A stretch of DNA of 64,000 nucleotides from Desulfovibrionaceae bacterium (GCA_015709315.1 JACCQI010000008.1:1-64000), one strand, 5' to 3'. Shown: positions 50,574 through 60,294, counted from the stretch's first letter. Numbers and translations: made by a program. Notes: generated by a model not told the origin, from the letters alone.

Positions 50574-52862
50574 ATGCACATTACCAGGAGAAAGTTTTTA
50601 CATTATTCAGCGATGGTTACGTCATCCCTGGCCGTAACCGGCATTCCGATCTACGCCTTTGCGGACAAAGGCGGCGATACCGGGCGCGACGAATTTCGCC
50701 GCAGCTATTGCGGTTTGTGCCATTCTCGTTGCGGTACGTTGCTGCACATGCGCGACGGCAAGGTGTTCGAGATCAGCGGCGATCCGGATCATCCCGTGAC
50801 CCGCGGCATGATCTGCGAGCGCGGCCTGCTCATGCCCGAACACATCCACCATCCCGGCCGCATGAATTACCCCTTGAAACGGATGGGAGCCCGTGGCGAA
50901 GGCAAGTGGCAGCGCATTTCCTGGGAACAGGCCCTGAACGAGGTGGCCGAACGCCTGGACCGGCTGCGCGAAGACCACGGTCCCGAGACCCTGGCCTTCA
51001 CCCATGGCACCAGTCGCACCCACCACTGGGATTGCCGTCGTTTCTACAACCTGTTCGGCTCGCCCAACGTCTGCGGCGTGAACAACGTCTGCATGTGCCC
51101 CTCTTATGCGACGGAGTACGCCACTTACGGCGGCATGGCTCGCGGCAACCCTCGCCGGGCCGAGTGCGTGGTCATTTGGGGGCGTGCCGCGGGCAACTCT
51201 TCGCCGGTTCAGGGGTGGCCCGCCCTGGTGCAGGCCAAGAAAGCCGGGGCAAAAATCATTGTGGTCGATCCCAGACGTATCGACGAGGTCGATATGGCCG
51301 ACATGTGGTTGCAAATTCGTCCGGGAACCGATCTGGCCCTGCTGCTCGGCTGGATCAGGCTGGTCATCAATGAAGAGCTTTACGACAAGGAGTTCGTGGA
51401 CAAGTGGACCGTGGGTTTTGCCCCGCTGCGTGATGCGGTGCAGGAATATACCCCGGAAAGGGTCAGTGAGATCACCTGGCTGCCGGTGGAACAAATCGTC
51501 GACGCGGCCCGACTCTATGCCACTTCCCGGCCGGCGCAGATTCCCTATGGCTACGGCCTGGACAAGCAGGGCGTCAACGCCACGCAGTGCGCCCGCGCCC
51601 GCGCCATCCTCAGGGCCATTACCGGCAATCTGGAAGTGGATGGCGGAGAAACCTTTGGAAGGTCGCCCGAAGTGGCCAAGGTGCGCGGCGAATTCGATCT
51701 GGTGGCCAGCGAAGCCATTGGTCCCGAACAAAGAGCCAAGCAGCTCGGCATCCAAACCTATCCTTTCTTCGGATTCCCCGGCTGGGAAAGAAATGTGGCA
51801 AACAACCGCAAATTGCCCCGGGGTTACGTGTCTCCGCCCTCCATGTACCGCACCTGCATCGCCCATGCGCGCGACGTGTTCCAGGCCGCCATCACCGGCA
51901 AGCCCTATCCCGTAAAGGCCATGTTCTCCGTAGCCAGCAACCCCATGCTCTCCTTCCCGGACCCGCAGATGGTCATGCAGGCTCTCATGGCGCTGGATCT
52001 CTACGTGGTCATGGAATACTACATGACGCCCTCGGCGGCCTTGGCGGATTACGTCTTCCCCTCGGCCACGACTGTGGAGCAGCCGGACCTGTGGGCAACG
52101 GGCAGTTTCTGCGTAGCCTGTCCTCCAGGGCTCGACCCCATGTTCGAGCGGCGCGACACCTACCAGTTCTATCGCGGCCTCGGCCTGCGCCTGGGACAGG
52201 AGCAACATTGGCCCTGGGAAAACCTGGAGCGGGTCTGCGACTACCGCCTGGAGCCCCTGGGCATGACCTTTCAGAAGTTGGCGGATGGAAACGGCTTTTT
52301 CGGAAAGCCGGTATACGGGCGCTATAAGGAAAACGGGTTCGGAACTCCTTCGGGCAAGGTGGAACTCCATTCCTCGATCTTCGAGGAACTGGGCGCCGAC
52401 CCGCTTCCCGCCTACAAGGAACCGATCTGGACTCCGGCGGGGGATGCCGGACTGACCGATCAATACCCATTGGTGCTCATCACCGGCAGCCGCTTCATGC
52501 CCATGTATCACTCCGAGCATCGGCAATTGGAGTCGGCCCGCGAGGCAGTGCCCGATCCATTGGTCACGCTGCATCCGCAGACAGCCCGCGAACTCGAGCT
52601 GGAAAACGGCCAGTGGGTATCGGTGGTCTCGCCCAAGGGCCGGGTTCGCATGCGGCTGAATATCTCGAAAATCGTCCATCCGAGAATGGCCGATGTGCAG
52701 CATGGCTGGTGGTTCCCGGAGCGCTCCGGCACCCTGCCGGATTTGTTCGGCGTCTTCGAGTCCAACGCCAACATGCTATGCCCCATGGAGCCTGAGTTCT
52801 GTAGCCCGGAGATAGGCAGTTGGGCGCATACGGCCTTGCTCTGCCGGATTGAGAAAGCCTGA
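50574..52862 (+). CDS. Tat-exported molybdopterin oxidoreductase (DMSO-reductase family)
   Basis: A 762-residue enzyme. The N terminus is a Tat signal (TRRKFLHY and a hydrophobic stretch). A [4Fe-4S] site uses C46, C49, C53 and C81 (YCGLCHSRC, then MICERG). The metal-ligand region is NNVCMCPSYATEYATYGG, where Cys173 or Cys175 would bind Mo or W. The layout after that (YDKEFVDKWTVGFAPLRDAV, IPYGYGLDKQG) resembles the group containing acetylene hydratase, but the Asp beside the second cluster Cys of that enzyme is His50 here, so hydratase function is doubtful. No Fe-S or membrane subunit is nearby; electron partner unknown. Confidence 0.85.
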   Translation: MHITRRKFLHYSAMVTSSLAVTGIPIYAFADKGGDTGRDEFRRSYCGLCHSRCGTLLHMRDGKVFEISGDPDHPVTRGMICERGLLMPEHIHHPGRMNYPLKRMGARGEGKWQRISWEQALNEVAERLDRLREDHGPETLAFTHGTSRTHHWDCRRFYNLFGSPNVCGVNNVCMCPSYATEYATYGGMARGNPRRAECVVIWGRAAGNSSPVQGWPALVQAKKAGAKIIVVDPRRIDEVDMADMWLQIRPGTDLALLLGWIRLVINEELYDKEFVDKWTVGFAPLRDAVQEYTPERVSEITWLPVEQIVDAARLYATSRPAQIPYGYGLDKQGVNATQCARARAILRAITGNLEVDGGETFGRSPEVAKVRGEFDLVASEAIGPEQRAKQLGIQTYPFFGFPGWERNVANNRKLPRGYVSPPSMYRTCIAHARDVFQAAITGKPYPVKAMFSVASNPMLSFPDPQMVMQALMALDLYVVMEYYMTPSAALADYVFPSATTVEQPDLWATGSFCVACPPGLDPMFERRDTYQFYRGLGLRLGQEQHWPWENLERVCDYRLEPLGMTFQKLADGNGFFGKPVYGRYKENGFGTPSGKVELHSSIFEELGADPLPAYKEPIWTPAGDAGLTDQYPLVLITGSRFMPMYHSEHRQLESAREAVPDPLVTLHPQTARELELENGQWVSVVSPKGRVRMRLNISKIVHPRMADVQHGWWFPERSGTLPDLFGVFESNANMLCPMEPEFCSPEIGSWAHTALLCRIEKA

Positions 52863-53501
52863 ACGTCACGAAGACGTCTTTGAGGCGGAAGGCCGCCTGC
52901 GGCTTCGCGACAAAGAAGGCATGCCGGTCTGTCCGTGGCGAGTCCTTTACGCGGGAATCGCCACGGACGCCGTGTCCGCACTGCTTGGAATGATTATGCG
53001 GGACAAACCCGACGGAGGCAGTCCCGCATAATCTATTCATTCGTCAGCCCGGAGGGATTCCTTTACGTTTTTAGGCTTCGAGGTTCATTAATCCAACATG
53101 AGTATATCAATGCTCCGTCCGGTCAAGGCCCGGGAAGAACCATTCGACAAGACCCTCAAAAAGGAACCCACCCGCTTCATGCGGCTTTGCCGAAGTCCCG
53201 CCGTTGCGGTCGGACAACCATGCCAGCCCCGAAAAGAACTGTTCGGCGAGTTGACCGAAAGGATTTTATGTTCGTGGCGAGGATCCATTTTCTACAGGCA
53301 TCTTGCCTTTCCTGGTTGAAAGTATGACAATTCAAGTTTAAGTTGGTATTCACTCCTGGTGATCAGGCTGTTGTAGGAATTTGAAACATCGTGATTGGGA
53401 CCGGGAATGTTGCTGATTGCTCCCCGCCTCGAGCACGTAAAGTCATAAGGGACATGCTTACGGACGATTAATTCTGCCTCTCATAGCAGGAAGGATTCAG
53501 A
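52863..53501. other. 640-base gap between Mo enzyme and RND pump genes
   Basis: Short open frames occur but none shows codon or motif support. A 13-bp inverted repeat lies at 52992-53033. The final 150 bases are somewhat A/T-richer and may hold the pump promoter; I see no clear -35/-10 pair. Confidence 0.5.
52992..53033. repeat. 13-bp perfect inverted repeat with 16-base spacer
   Basis: GATTATGCGGGAC and GTCCCGCATAATC are exact inverted copies. It starts 130 bases after the molybdopterin oxidoreductase stop. No T tract follows on either strand, so it is not a standard intrinsic terminator. Confidence 0.7.
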
Positions 53502-54725
53502 ATGGCCCCATACGGCAAAATGAAGAATGCGGCTCAATTCAATTTTTTTTTGATACTTTTGTTGATTGTCTCCCTGCTTTTCGGGTGCAACGGTGATGCG
53601 GACACGGCGCCGCAGACCTCCATGGCCCGCCAGGTCAGCACGATTACGGTACATCCCCGGAAGGTCACGCTGACCATGGAATTGTCCGGACGCACCACCC
53701 CCTTCCGCATAGCGGAGATCCGTCCGCGCATCAGCGGGTTGATCCAACGACGCCTGTTTACGGAAGGCTCCGATGTCGAGGAAGGTGATGTCCTCTATCT
53801 GATCGACCCCGCCCCCTTCCAGGCGGAGTACAACAATGCCATGGCGGCACTCAACCAGGCCCGGGCCCAGCTCCAGTCCGTGGGCTCCAGGGCCGTGCGC
53901 TACAAGGAACTGCTGGCGGCCAAGACGGTGAGTCAGCAGGACTACGACGATGCCGCTTCCGCCCTGAATGAACTCAACGCCAGGATAAAATCGTTGCAGG
54001 CGTCTCTGGATGTCGCCCGCATCAATCTGGGGTACACCCGGATAACCGCCCCCATCCCCGGCCGCATCGGCAAGTCCAGCGTCACGGACGGGGCCATTGT
54101 TACGGCCTATCAGAATACCGCCCTGACCTCCATCCAGCAACTCGATCCCATCTATGTGGACGTACCCCAGTCCACCGCCGAGCTGCTGCGCATCAAGGAG
54201 AGAATCGGCAAAGGGCAATTCAAATTTAACACGGAACAACGCGCGGTTCAGCTCATCCTGGAAAACGGCGCTCTGTATCCCTTTGAGGGGACGCTGCAGT
54301 TCAGCGACGTCACGGTGGATCAGACCACCGGCACGGTCACTCTGCGGGCAATTTTTCCCAACCCGGACAAAATGTTGCTGCCCGGAATGTTCGTCAAGGC
54401 GGTAGTGCAGGAGGGCGTCGACGAACAGGCCATCCTCGTTTTGCAGCAGGGTGTGTCGCGCGACCACCGCGGCGATCCCTACGCCATGATCGTCGACGAC
54501 GGGAATAAAGCCCAACGGCGGCCCCTTGTCCTTGACCGGGCCATCGGCGACAACTGGCTCGTCGTTTCGGGCCTGGCCCCGGGAGATCGGGTGATCGTCG
54601 AGGGGTTGCAGCAGCTGCAGCCGGGCACGACGGTCAAGGCGTCTCCGCTTGATTCGCCGCAGGACCAGCCAGCCATGCCCGCTCCCGACGCACAACTCGG
54701 GAACCAGAATCCGGGAGAAGACTGA
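53502..54725 (+). CDS. RND efflux periplasmic adaptor (AcrA/MexA type)
   Basis: A 407-residue membrane-fusion protein with a lipobox (LLFGC near residue 30), so it is lipid-anchored in the inner membrane. The usual order is present: beta-barrel/lipoyl half (ISGLIQRRLFTEGSDVEEGD), alpha-hairpin, second lipoyl half (TRITAPIPGRIGKSSV) and beta-barrel (LLPGMFVKAVV). AGGAAGGA lies seven bases before the ATG. It overlaps the transporter gene by one base (TGATG). There is no local regulator or TolC gene. Confidence 0.93.
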   Translation: MAPYGKMKNAAQFNFFLILLLIVSLLFGCNGDADTAPQTSMARQVSTITVHPRKVTLTMELSGRTTPFRIAEIRPRISGLIQRRLFTEGSDVEEGDVLYLIDPAPFQAEYNNAMAALNQARAQLQSVGSRAVRYKELLAAKTVSQQDYDDAASALNELNARIKSLQASLDVARINLGYTRITAPIPGRIGKSSVTDGAIVTAYQNTALTSIQQLDPIYVDVPQSTAELLRIKERIGKGQFKFNTEQRAVQLILENGALYPFEGTLQFSDVTVDQTTGTVTLRAIFPNPDKMLLPGMFVKAVVQEGVDEQAILVLQQGVSRDHRGDPYAMIVDDGNKAQRRPLVLDRAIGDNWLVVSGLAPGDRVIVEGLQQLQPGTTVKASPLDSPQDQPAMPAPDAQLGNQNPGED

Positions 54726-57700
54726 TGCTGTCGAAATTCTTCCTTGACCGCCCGGTCTTCGCCTGGGTCATCGCCATCATCATCATGACGCTCGGCGTGC
54801 TCATGATCTATCTGATGCCGGTCTCGCAGTATCCGCCCATCGCACCGCCCTCCATTTCGATCGAAGCCTTTTACACCGGCGCTTCGGCGGAAACCGTCGA
54901 AAATACGGTCACCCAGATTATCGAGCAGAAGATGACCGGCCTGGACAACATGCTTTACCTGAGCGGCATGAGTTCCTCTTCCGGCCAGTCGCGGATCGAG
55001 TTGACCTTCGCTCCGGGCACCGACCCCGACCTGGCCTGGACCAAGGTGCAAAACAAACTGCAACTGGCCACAGCCAGCCTGCCCGACTCGGTGCAGCGTT
55101 TCGGCATCAAGGTCAGCAAGTCCACCCGGAACTATCTCATCGTGGTCGGCCTCATTTCGGAAGACGGCAGCATGAACAGCGAGGACCTGAGGGACTACGC
55201 CCAGTCCAACCTGGAAAAGGTCCTGGCCAGGGTGCCCGGAGTGGGGGAAGTGGAGAGCTTCGGCACCCAGTACGCCATGCGCGTCTGGGTCAATCCCGAC
55301 CGTCTCAACAACTACAGCCTGACCATGGAAGACGTCATCACGGCCCTGAGGACTTACAACGTCGAGATTTCGGCCGGACAACTGGGTGGGACTCCGGCCG
55401 AAAAAGGGCAGCGCATGAACGCCCCCATAGTGGTGCAGCATCTGTTGCAGACCCCGGATGAATTCGCCTCCATCCCCATCCGCACCTATCAGGACGGTTC
55501 CATAATCCGTATCAGGGATATCGGCCGCACCGAACTGGGGACCGAGCGTTACGACGTCTCGGGCAATTTCAACGGCATGCCCGCGGCAGGCATGGCCATT
55601 CGCCAGGCCGCAGGCGCCAACGCTCTGGACACGGCAGACGCCATCAAGGCGAAACTCGATGAATTGAGCAGATATTTCCCTGCGGGGATGAAGGTGGTCT
55701 ATCCCTTCGACACCACGCCTTTCACAGTGGTCGCTATCGACGAAGTGATCAAGACGCTGTTCGAGGCCGTGCTGCTGGTCTTCGTCATCATGTACTTATT
55801 CATGGGGAGCATCAGGGCTACTTTGATTCCGACCATTGCCGTGCCGGTGGTGCTGTTGGGGACTTTTGCCGTGCTCGGGATCTTCGGGTTCTCCATAAAC
55901 ATGCTGACCATGTTCGCCATGGTCCTGGCCATCGGGTTGCTGGTGGACGACGCCATCATCGTCGTCGAGAACGTGGAGCGGATCATGGCCGAGGAGGGGC
56001 TTTCCCCCCGGGAGGCCACCGCCAAGTCCATGGACGAAATCACAAGCGCCCTGATAGGCATCGGGCTGGTGCTTTCGGCGGTCTTCGGTCCCATGGCCTT
56101 TTTCCAGGGCTCCACAGGCGTGCTTTACCGCCAGTTTTCCATCACCATCATCGCCTCCATGCTTCTTTCCGTTGTCGTGGCCCTGATCCTGACTCCCGTG
56201 CTGTGCGCGACGTTCCTCAAGCCCGTGCAAAAAGGGCACGGTCCGGCGACCAACGCGGTCTTTTTCCTGCGCCCCTTCTTCCGGTGGTTCGAGCGTTTCT
56301 TCACCAAAGCCAGAACGCTCTACGTGAGTCTTGTCCGGCATTCCTTCACAAAAAGAATTCCATACCTGATGTCCTACGGTCTGCTCGTGGCGGCAGTGGC
56401 CTTTTTGTTCATGCGTATGCCCACGTCCTACATTCCGGATGAAGACCAAGGAATTCTGCTGGTTCAGACCACGCTTCCCTCGGGGGCCACATTGGAGCAG
56501 ACCGAAGCGGTCATGGATACGGTCAAAAAATATTTCCTGGAACACGAGCAGGACGCCGTGGAGTCATTCATGCCTGTTTGCGGCGTCTCCTTCGGAGGCC
56601 AGGGACAGAACATGGCCTTGGGATTCGTCAGGCTCAGGGAATGGGATCAGCGCGACGACCCGGCCCTGAAGGTGCCCAGCATTGCGGGCAGAGCCATGCA
56701 GGTCTTTTCCAAAATCAAAGAGGCCACCGTCTTTGTTTTTCCGCCGCCGCCGGTGGTGGAGCTCGGCATGGCTTCGGGATTCGACTTTCAACTGTTGGAC
56801 ATGGGTGGGCTGGGGCATGAGAAGCTTATGACGGCACGCAATCAGCTCCTGGGCATGGCCGCACAGGACCCCCGGCTGATCAGGGTTCGTCCCAACGGCA
56901 TTGAGGACGCACCGGAATACTATGTGGACGTGGACTGGGAAAAGGCAGGGGCCCTGGGCGTGCCCATCTCCTCCATCCACACGACTCTGTCCGCATCCTT
57001 CGGCGGTGCCTACGTCAATGATTTCGTGCAGGCCGGGCGGGTCAAAAAAGTTTACGCCCAGGCTGATAGCTCTTTCCGAATGCTGCCGACGGATTTGGAA
57101 AAGCTTTATGTCCGCAACAACATGGGTAAAATGGTCCCCTTTACCTCCTTCGCCTCTGGTCGGTGGTCCACGGGATCGCCCAAATTGGAGCGCTACAATG
57201 CCTTCCCGTCCAGCAACATCTGGGGCGAGGCCGCACCCGGCTACAGCACCGGCGAGGCCATGCAGGCCATGGAGGAAATCGTCGACAAACTGCCGCAGGG
57301 CATCGGTTTCGACTGGACGGGGCTGTCCTACCAGGAACGCATGGCCACCGTGCAGGGTCCCATGCTCTATGCGTTCTCCATCTTCGTCATTTTTCTGTGT
57401 GTGGCCGCCCTGTATGAGAGTTGGGCCATTCCCTTCGTCAATCTGTTGATGCTCCCGCTGGGCGTGCTCGGGGCCATCGTGGCCACCTCGTTGCGCGGCC
57501 TGCACAACGACGTCTATTTCCAGATCGGCTTTCTGACCACGCTGGGCCTTTCGACAAAGAACGCCATTTTGATCATTCAGTTCATCAAGGAACGCATGCG
57601 GCACGGTGAAGGGCTCATCGAAGCCACCTTGGGCGCGGTTAAAACCCGGTTCCGGCCGGTGATCATGACCTCGCTGGCTTTCTTCTTCGGTGTTTTGCCT

Positions 57701-57865
57701 CTGGCCATCAATACGGGCGCCGGCGCCGGAGCCATGAACGCCATCGGCACGGCGGTCTGCGGCGGCATGCTGTCCGCAACGTTCATCGACCTTATATACA
57801 TCCCCTTGTTTTTTGTCTTGATCGTTAGTCTGTTCACGAAAAAGAGAGCATCCGGTGCAAGCTGA
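54725..57865 (+). CDS. RND multidrug efflux transporter (AcrB/MexB type, HAE-1)
   Basis: A 1046-residue inner-membrane proton/drug antiporter, the normal AcrB length. The opening MLSKFFLDRPVFAWVIAII, the paired proton-relay Asp in GLLVDDAIIVVENV (near residues 405-410), and GLSTKNAILIIQF near the C terminus identify the family. Two large periplasmic loops between TM1-TM2 and TM7-TM8 are present. With the adaptor upstream it forms two-thirds of a tripartite pump; a TolC-type channel must come from elsewhere. Confidence 0.95.
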   Translation: MLSKFFLDRPVFAWVIAIIIMTLGVLMIYLMPVSQYPPIAPPSISIEAFYTGASAETVENTVTQIIEQKMTGLDNMLYLSGMSSSSGQSRIELTFAPGTDPDLAWTKVQNKLQLATASLPDSVQRFGIKVSKSTRNYLIVVGLISEDGSMNSEDLRDYAQSNLEKVLARVPGVGEVESFGTQYAMRVWVNPDRLNNYSLTMEDVITALRTYNVEISAGQLGGTPAEKGQRMNAPIVVQHLLQTPDEFASIPIRTYQDGSIIRIRDIGRTELGTERYDVSGNFNGMPAAGMAIRQAAGANALDTADAIKAKLDELSRYFPAGMKVVYPFDTTPFTVVAIDEVIKTLFEAVLLVFVIMYLFMGSIRATLIPTIAVPVVLLGTFAVLGIFGFSINMLTMFAMVLAIGLLVDDAIIVVENVERIMAEEGLSPREATAKSMDEITSALIGIGLVLSAVFGPMAFFQGSTGVLYRQFSITIIASMLLSVVVALILTPVLCATFLKPVQKGHGPATNAVFFLRPFFRWFERFFTKARTLYVSLVRHSFTKRIPYLMSYGLLVAAVAFLFMRMPTSYIPDEDQGILLVQTTLPSGATLEQTEAVMDTVKKYFLEHEQDAVESFMPVCGVSFGGQGQNMALGFVRLREWDQRDDPALKVPSIAGRAMQVFSKIKEATVFVFPPPPVVELGMASGFDFQLLDMGGLGHEKLMTARNQLLGMAAQDPRLIRVRPNGIEDAPEYYVDVDWEKAGALGVPISSIHTTLSASFGGAYVNDFVQAGRVKKVYAQADSSFRMLPTDLEKLYVRNNMGKMVPFTSFASGRWSTGSPKLERYNAFPSSNIWGEAAPGYSTGEAMQAMEEIVDKLPQGIGFDWTGLSYQERMATVQGPMLYAFSIFVIFLCVAALYESWAIPFVNLLMLPLGVLGAIVATSLRGLHNDVYFQIGFLTTLGLSTKNAILIIQFIKERMRHGEGLIEATLGAVKTRFRPVIMTSLAFFFGVLPLAINTGAGAGAMNAIGTAVCGGMLSATFIDLIYIPLFFVLIVSLFTKKRASGAS

Positions 57866-57978
57866 ACGTCAGCTTACACTTTGTCCGATTTTTAGAGTGT
57901 TCCCTTTGGGGGTATTGAGATAAGTGATGTCTTGAGTTCAAAATGATTGAGTTGTTACGATAGGTTGGCAAAAAGAAA

Positions 57979-58010
57979 AAGGGTTTAGCGGTCTTGGTCG
58001 CTAAACCCTT
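57979..58010. terminator. bidirectional terminator, native end of a tRNA-Pro gene
   Basis: A perfect 12-bp stem (AAGGGTTTAGCG / CGCTAAACCCTT) with loop GTCTTGGT. T tracts follow on both strands (TTGTTTTT on plus, TTTTTCTTTTT on minus). On the plus strand it ends the efflux operon; on the minus strand it sits 8 bases past the tRNA-Pro-like 3' end. Confidence 0.88.
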
Positions 58011-58018
58011 GTTTTTAC

Positions 58019-58038
58019 TGGTCGGGATGAGAGGATTC
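58019..58038 (-). other. attachment site: duplicated 3' end of a tRNA-Pro gene
   Basis: TGGTCGGGATGAGAGGATTC, read on the minus strand, is the T-arm 3' half, acceptor stem and CCA of a bacterial tRNA-Pro. Upstream of it the sequence does not continue as a tRNA, so only the 3' end is present. The native-looking terminator sits beside it and base composition changes just to its right. This is the pattern left at the far end when an element integrates into the 3' end of a tRNA gene; the intact tRNA should be at the other end. Confidence 0.75.
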
Positions 58039-58249
58039 TGCACCACTGATTTTACGTCACTGTCCAAACGTCTTAAAATAAAAGGGAAAATTGTATTCGC
58101 ACGGTTTGCCCTTTTCTCATTTTGACCTACCAAATTGGCACCCCTGGGTCAAAAGTTTTGAGGGTTGACTTCCACTCGAAAATACGTCGTAGGATTGTTC
58201 CAAATTCAAATCGCGTTTGCTTTGAATGAACGCGGAAGGAGGGACTTCC

Positions 58250-58462
58250 ATGAGTGAAGTTCGAGAATTGGAAATTGTTGAGTCTGAGTCCCATGACATT
58301 GCGCAACCCGACAATGGTGCTTTGGCCCAAGCTATTGCTGTGAAGCTCGCTGAAATGTTGGCAAGTGCCCCAAGTCATGCTGCCGAGAAGGTCGCGGCAA
58401 TCGATGTTACGTGCAAACCAGTTGTTTATTACGAAACCTCTGTCAGACTCGAATTGAGGTAG
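58250..58462 (+). CDS. small acidic protein of the integrated element, unknown
   Basis: A 70-residue product with an acidic, polar N terminus (MSEVRELEIVESES) and an amphipathic helix rich in Ala (AQAIAVKLAEMLASA). GGAGGG lies about 8 bases before the ATG. It ends six bases before the YfjI-like gene. No family recognised; it could be a small regulator or accessory replication protein. Confidence 0.55.
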   Translation: MSEVRELEIVESESHDIAQPDNGALAQAIAVKLAEMLASAPSHAAEKVAAIDVTCKPVVYYETSVRLELR

Positions 58463-58467
58463 GAGGT

Positions 58468-60282
58468 ATGTCTTCGGATCTGTGGGACGAGGCCATGTCG
58501 GCTGAACCCGGAACGAAAAGCGTTGAAAGGACCGTTGGTCAAATCGGACAAGGAATTCAACAAGGGGGAGAGAGGCAGGGTAGTGCAAAGAGTGTTTTCA
58601 CTTGGCCACGCGTTGAAAACGAGAGCTCGAAAGAACAGGAGGTCGAGAACCGTTCGAGCCAGGCAAATCAACTTGTCCCGCAAGGTAATGGGGAAATCAT
58701 CGACTTTGGAGGAGTGTATAATCAGGCACAACAGTTTGAACGTCGTGTTGCAGGTCACAAGTTCGAGAAGAGCTTGAGAACAATGGAAAAAGAAAAGGAA
58801 CAGTTCAGGAAGGAGGATGCTTTTAATTATTTGAAAGAAGAAGCGTATCGTAGGCTCGCGGTGACGCCTGTCCACCCGTTGCCGAAACAACGGACCGTGG
58901 ACGTCCCGTTCCCCATTCATGTGTTTCGCGGTGGGGCAGGAAAGTGGATCACTGGTTTTGCCAACGCCTTTGGAGCCCATCAATGCATAGGCGGAGGGAT
59001 GCTGCTAGGAGGGCTGAGTGTCAGTGCCTTCGGCAAGTTCAAGGTTGTGAGGCATAATGAGCACAAGGAACTGATGGCCATTTACCAGCTTCTTCGGATG
59101 GATTCCGGTAAGGGAAAGAGTCCCATGCAGGATACGGTTCTGGAGGTGATAAAGCGGATCGAAAAGCGGCTTCAGGATGAGTATTTCGAAGGCGAAGGTA
59201 AGCGCAATATCGAGAGGAGGATTCTCACCAAGCGTATAAGGAAACTGGAAAAGGAGGCCGCCGAGAGTGGCGATTTCGCACCGGTTGTAGAGGAGATTGC
59301 AAGAATCGAAATGGCGATGCCTCCCAAGAGCGCCTTGCCACAGTTGATGACATCGAAGTTCACCCCCGAAGGGCTGGAAAAGGAGGCGGCCAAGCAAGGC
59401 GGCAAACTTGCAATTATCGGCACTGAGCTGGGCTCGTTCAAGAACCTTCCCGCCAATAAGGACGACTTCATTTTGAACGCCTGGAGAGGGGAGACCTTCA
59501 TAAGTGCCAAGTCAAAAGAACCCGTGCGGATTGATAATCCTTCCCTGACTATTTTGCTCGCGACGCAGGAGGAAACCTCTCTCAAACTGTTGGGAGACGA
59601 GGCCTTGCAGGAGGACGGCCTTGTTTCCCGCTTCATGCCTATGACACCCCCGGACTTGCCGCATGTCATTCCGGGAGGCGGCGTTACAACCGAGATGAAT
59701 CCAGACGACAGCGCGTGGCTGGAGCGTACGATCAATGAAATCCATGAAATTGCCCGCAAGATTGATGGGCACCATGAGTTTCGGATTCAGGACGGCGCAT
59801 TGCGCAACTGGGACGCCTTCTGGAGTTACACCCAGCAACAGGCCAAGGATGAGCGTCTGCCTGCCGTATTGCGCTACTGGTATCGCAAGTTGGCCGGAAC
59901 AGCCCTGCGTATTTCGGGTTTTCTCCACTTACTTCGCTGTCTTGAAGAGAACCTTCCCTTGGATACCGAGATTGATCAGCAAGCCATTGATGGCGGGATA
60001 GAACTCGCACGGTTCTACGAAGCGCATGCCCGTGTGACGTTCGACATTGAGAGCAATGAAGTGCTGCGCCTCGCCAACAGGTTCCTCGTACGGATCAGGG
60101 AGGGAGAATCGCTTGAGTTCACAATGCGAGATGTCTACCACCCTGAGCATGTTAAGGCCGATGACGCCAAAAAGGTGTTCCGTTTTCTCGCTGAACATGG
60201 ATACGTGGTCCTGCTGCGAAAAGGGAAGTCGGACATCTGCCTCGCCAATTCCCGCCTATGGGAGCTGCCTATGGAAAAATAG
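58468..60282 (+). CDS. DUF3987/YfjI-like protein
   Basis: A 604-residue protein. The first 150 residues are polar and low-complexity. The DUF3987 body follows with GGMLLGGLSVSAFGKF, a P-loop-like DSGKGKSPMQD in place of a standard Walker A, a helical insert of charged residues, and TELGSFKNLPANKDDF and TILLATQEETSLKLL. YfjI-like proteins are common in prophages and plasmids and are thought to help element DNA replication. AGGAGGT precedes the ATG directly. Base composition is clearly less GC-rich than the chromosome to the left. Confidence 0.85.
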   Translation: MSSDLWDEAMSAEPGTKSVERTVGQIGQGIQQGGERQGSAKSVFTWPRVENESSKEQEVENRSSQANQLVPQGNGEIIDFGGVYNQAQQFERRVAGHKFEKSLRTMEKEKEQFRKEDAFNYLKEEAYRRLAVTPVHPLPKQRTVDVPFPIHVFRGGAGKWITGFANAFGAHQCIGGGMLLGGLSVSAFGKFKVVRHNEHKELMAIYQLLRMDSGKGKSPMQDTVLEVIKRIEKRLQDEYFEGEGKRNIERRILTKRIRKLEKEAAESGDFAPVVEEIARIEMAMPPKSALPQLMTSKFTPEGLEKEAAKQGGKLAIIGTELGSFKNLPANKDDFILNAWRGETFISAKSKEPVRIDNPSLTILLATQEETSLKLLGDEALQEDGLVSRFMPMTPPDLPHVIPGGGVTTEMNPDDSAWLERTINEIHEIARKIDGHHEFRIQDGALRNWDAFWSYTQQQAKDERLPAVLRYWYRKLAGTALRISGFLHLLRCLEENLPLDTEIDQQAIDGGIELARFYEAHARVTFDIESNEVLRLANRFLVRIREGESLEFTMRDVYHPEHVKADDAKKVFRFLAEHGYVVLLRKGKSDICLANSRLWELPMEK

Positions 60283-60294
60283 AACCTCACCCCT

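Noticed and set aside
50622-52703. 693-codon minus-strand frame opposite the molybdopterin oxidoreductase
   Set aside because: Low-information antisense product; the plus-strand protein has a Tat signal and Fe-S site.
50574-52862. Calling this enzyme acetylene hydratase
   Set aside because: The catalytic Asp beside the second cluster Cys is His here, and the protein has a Tat signal whereas acetylene hydratase is cytoplasmic.
52849-53319. Two 60- to 73-codon frames in the gap before the efflux genes
   Set aside because: No ribosome site, no family features and odd composition; not supported as genes.
58019-58095. A complete tRNA-Pro gene
   Set aside because: Only about 20 bases match; there is no anticodon arm, D arm or 5' half, so it is a fragment.
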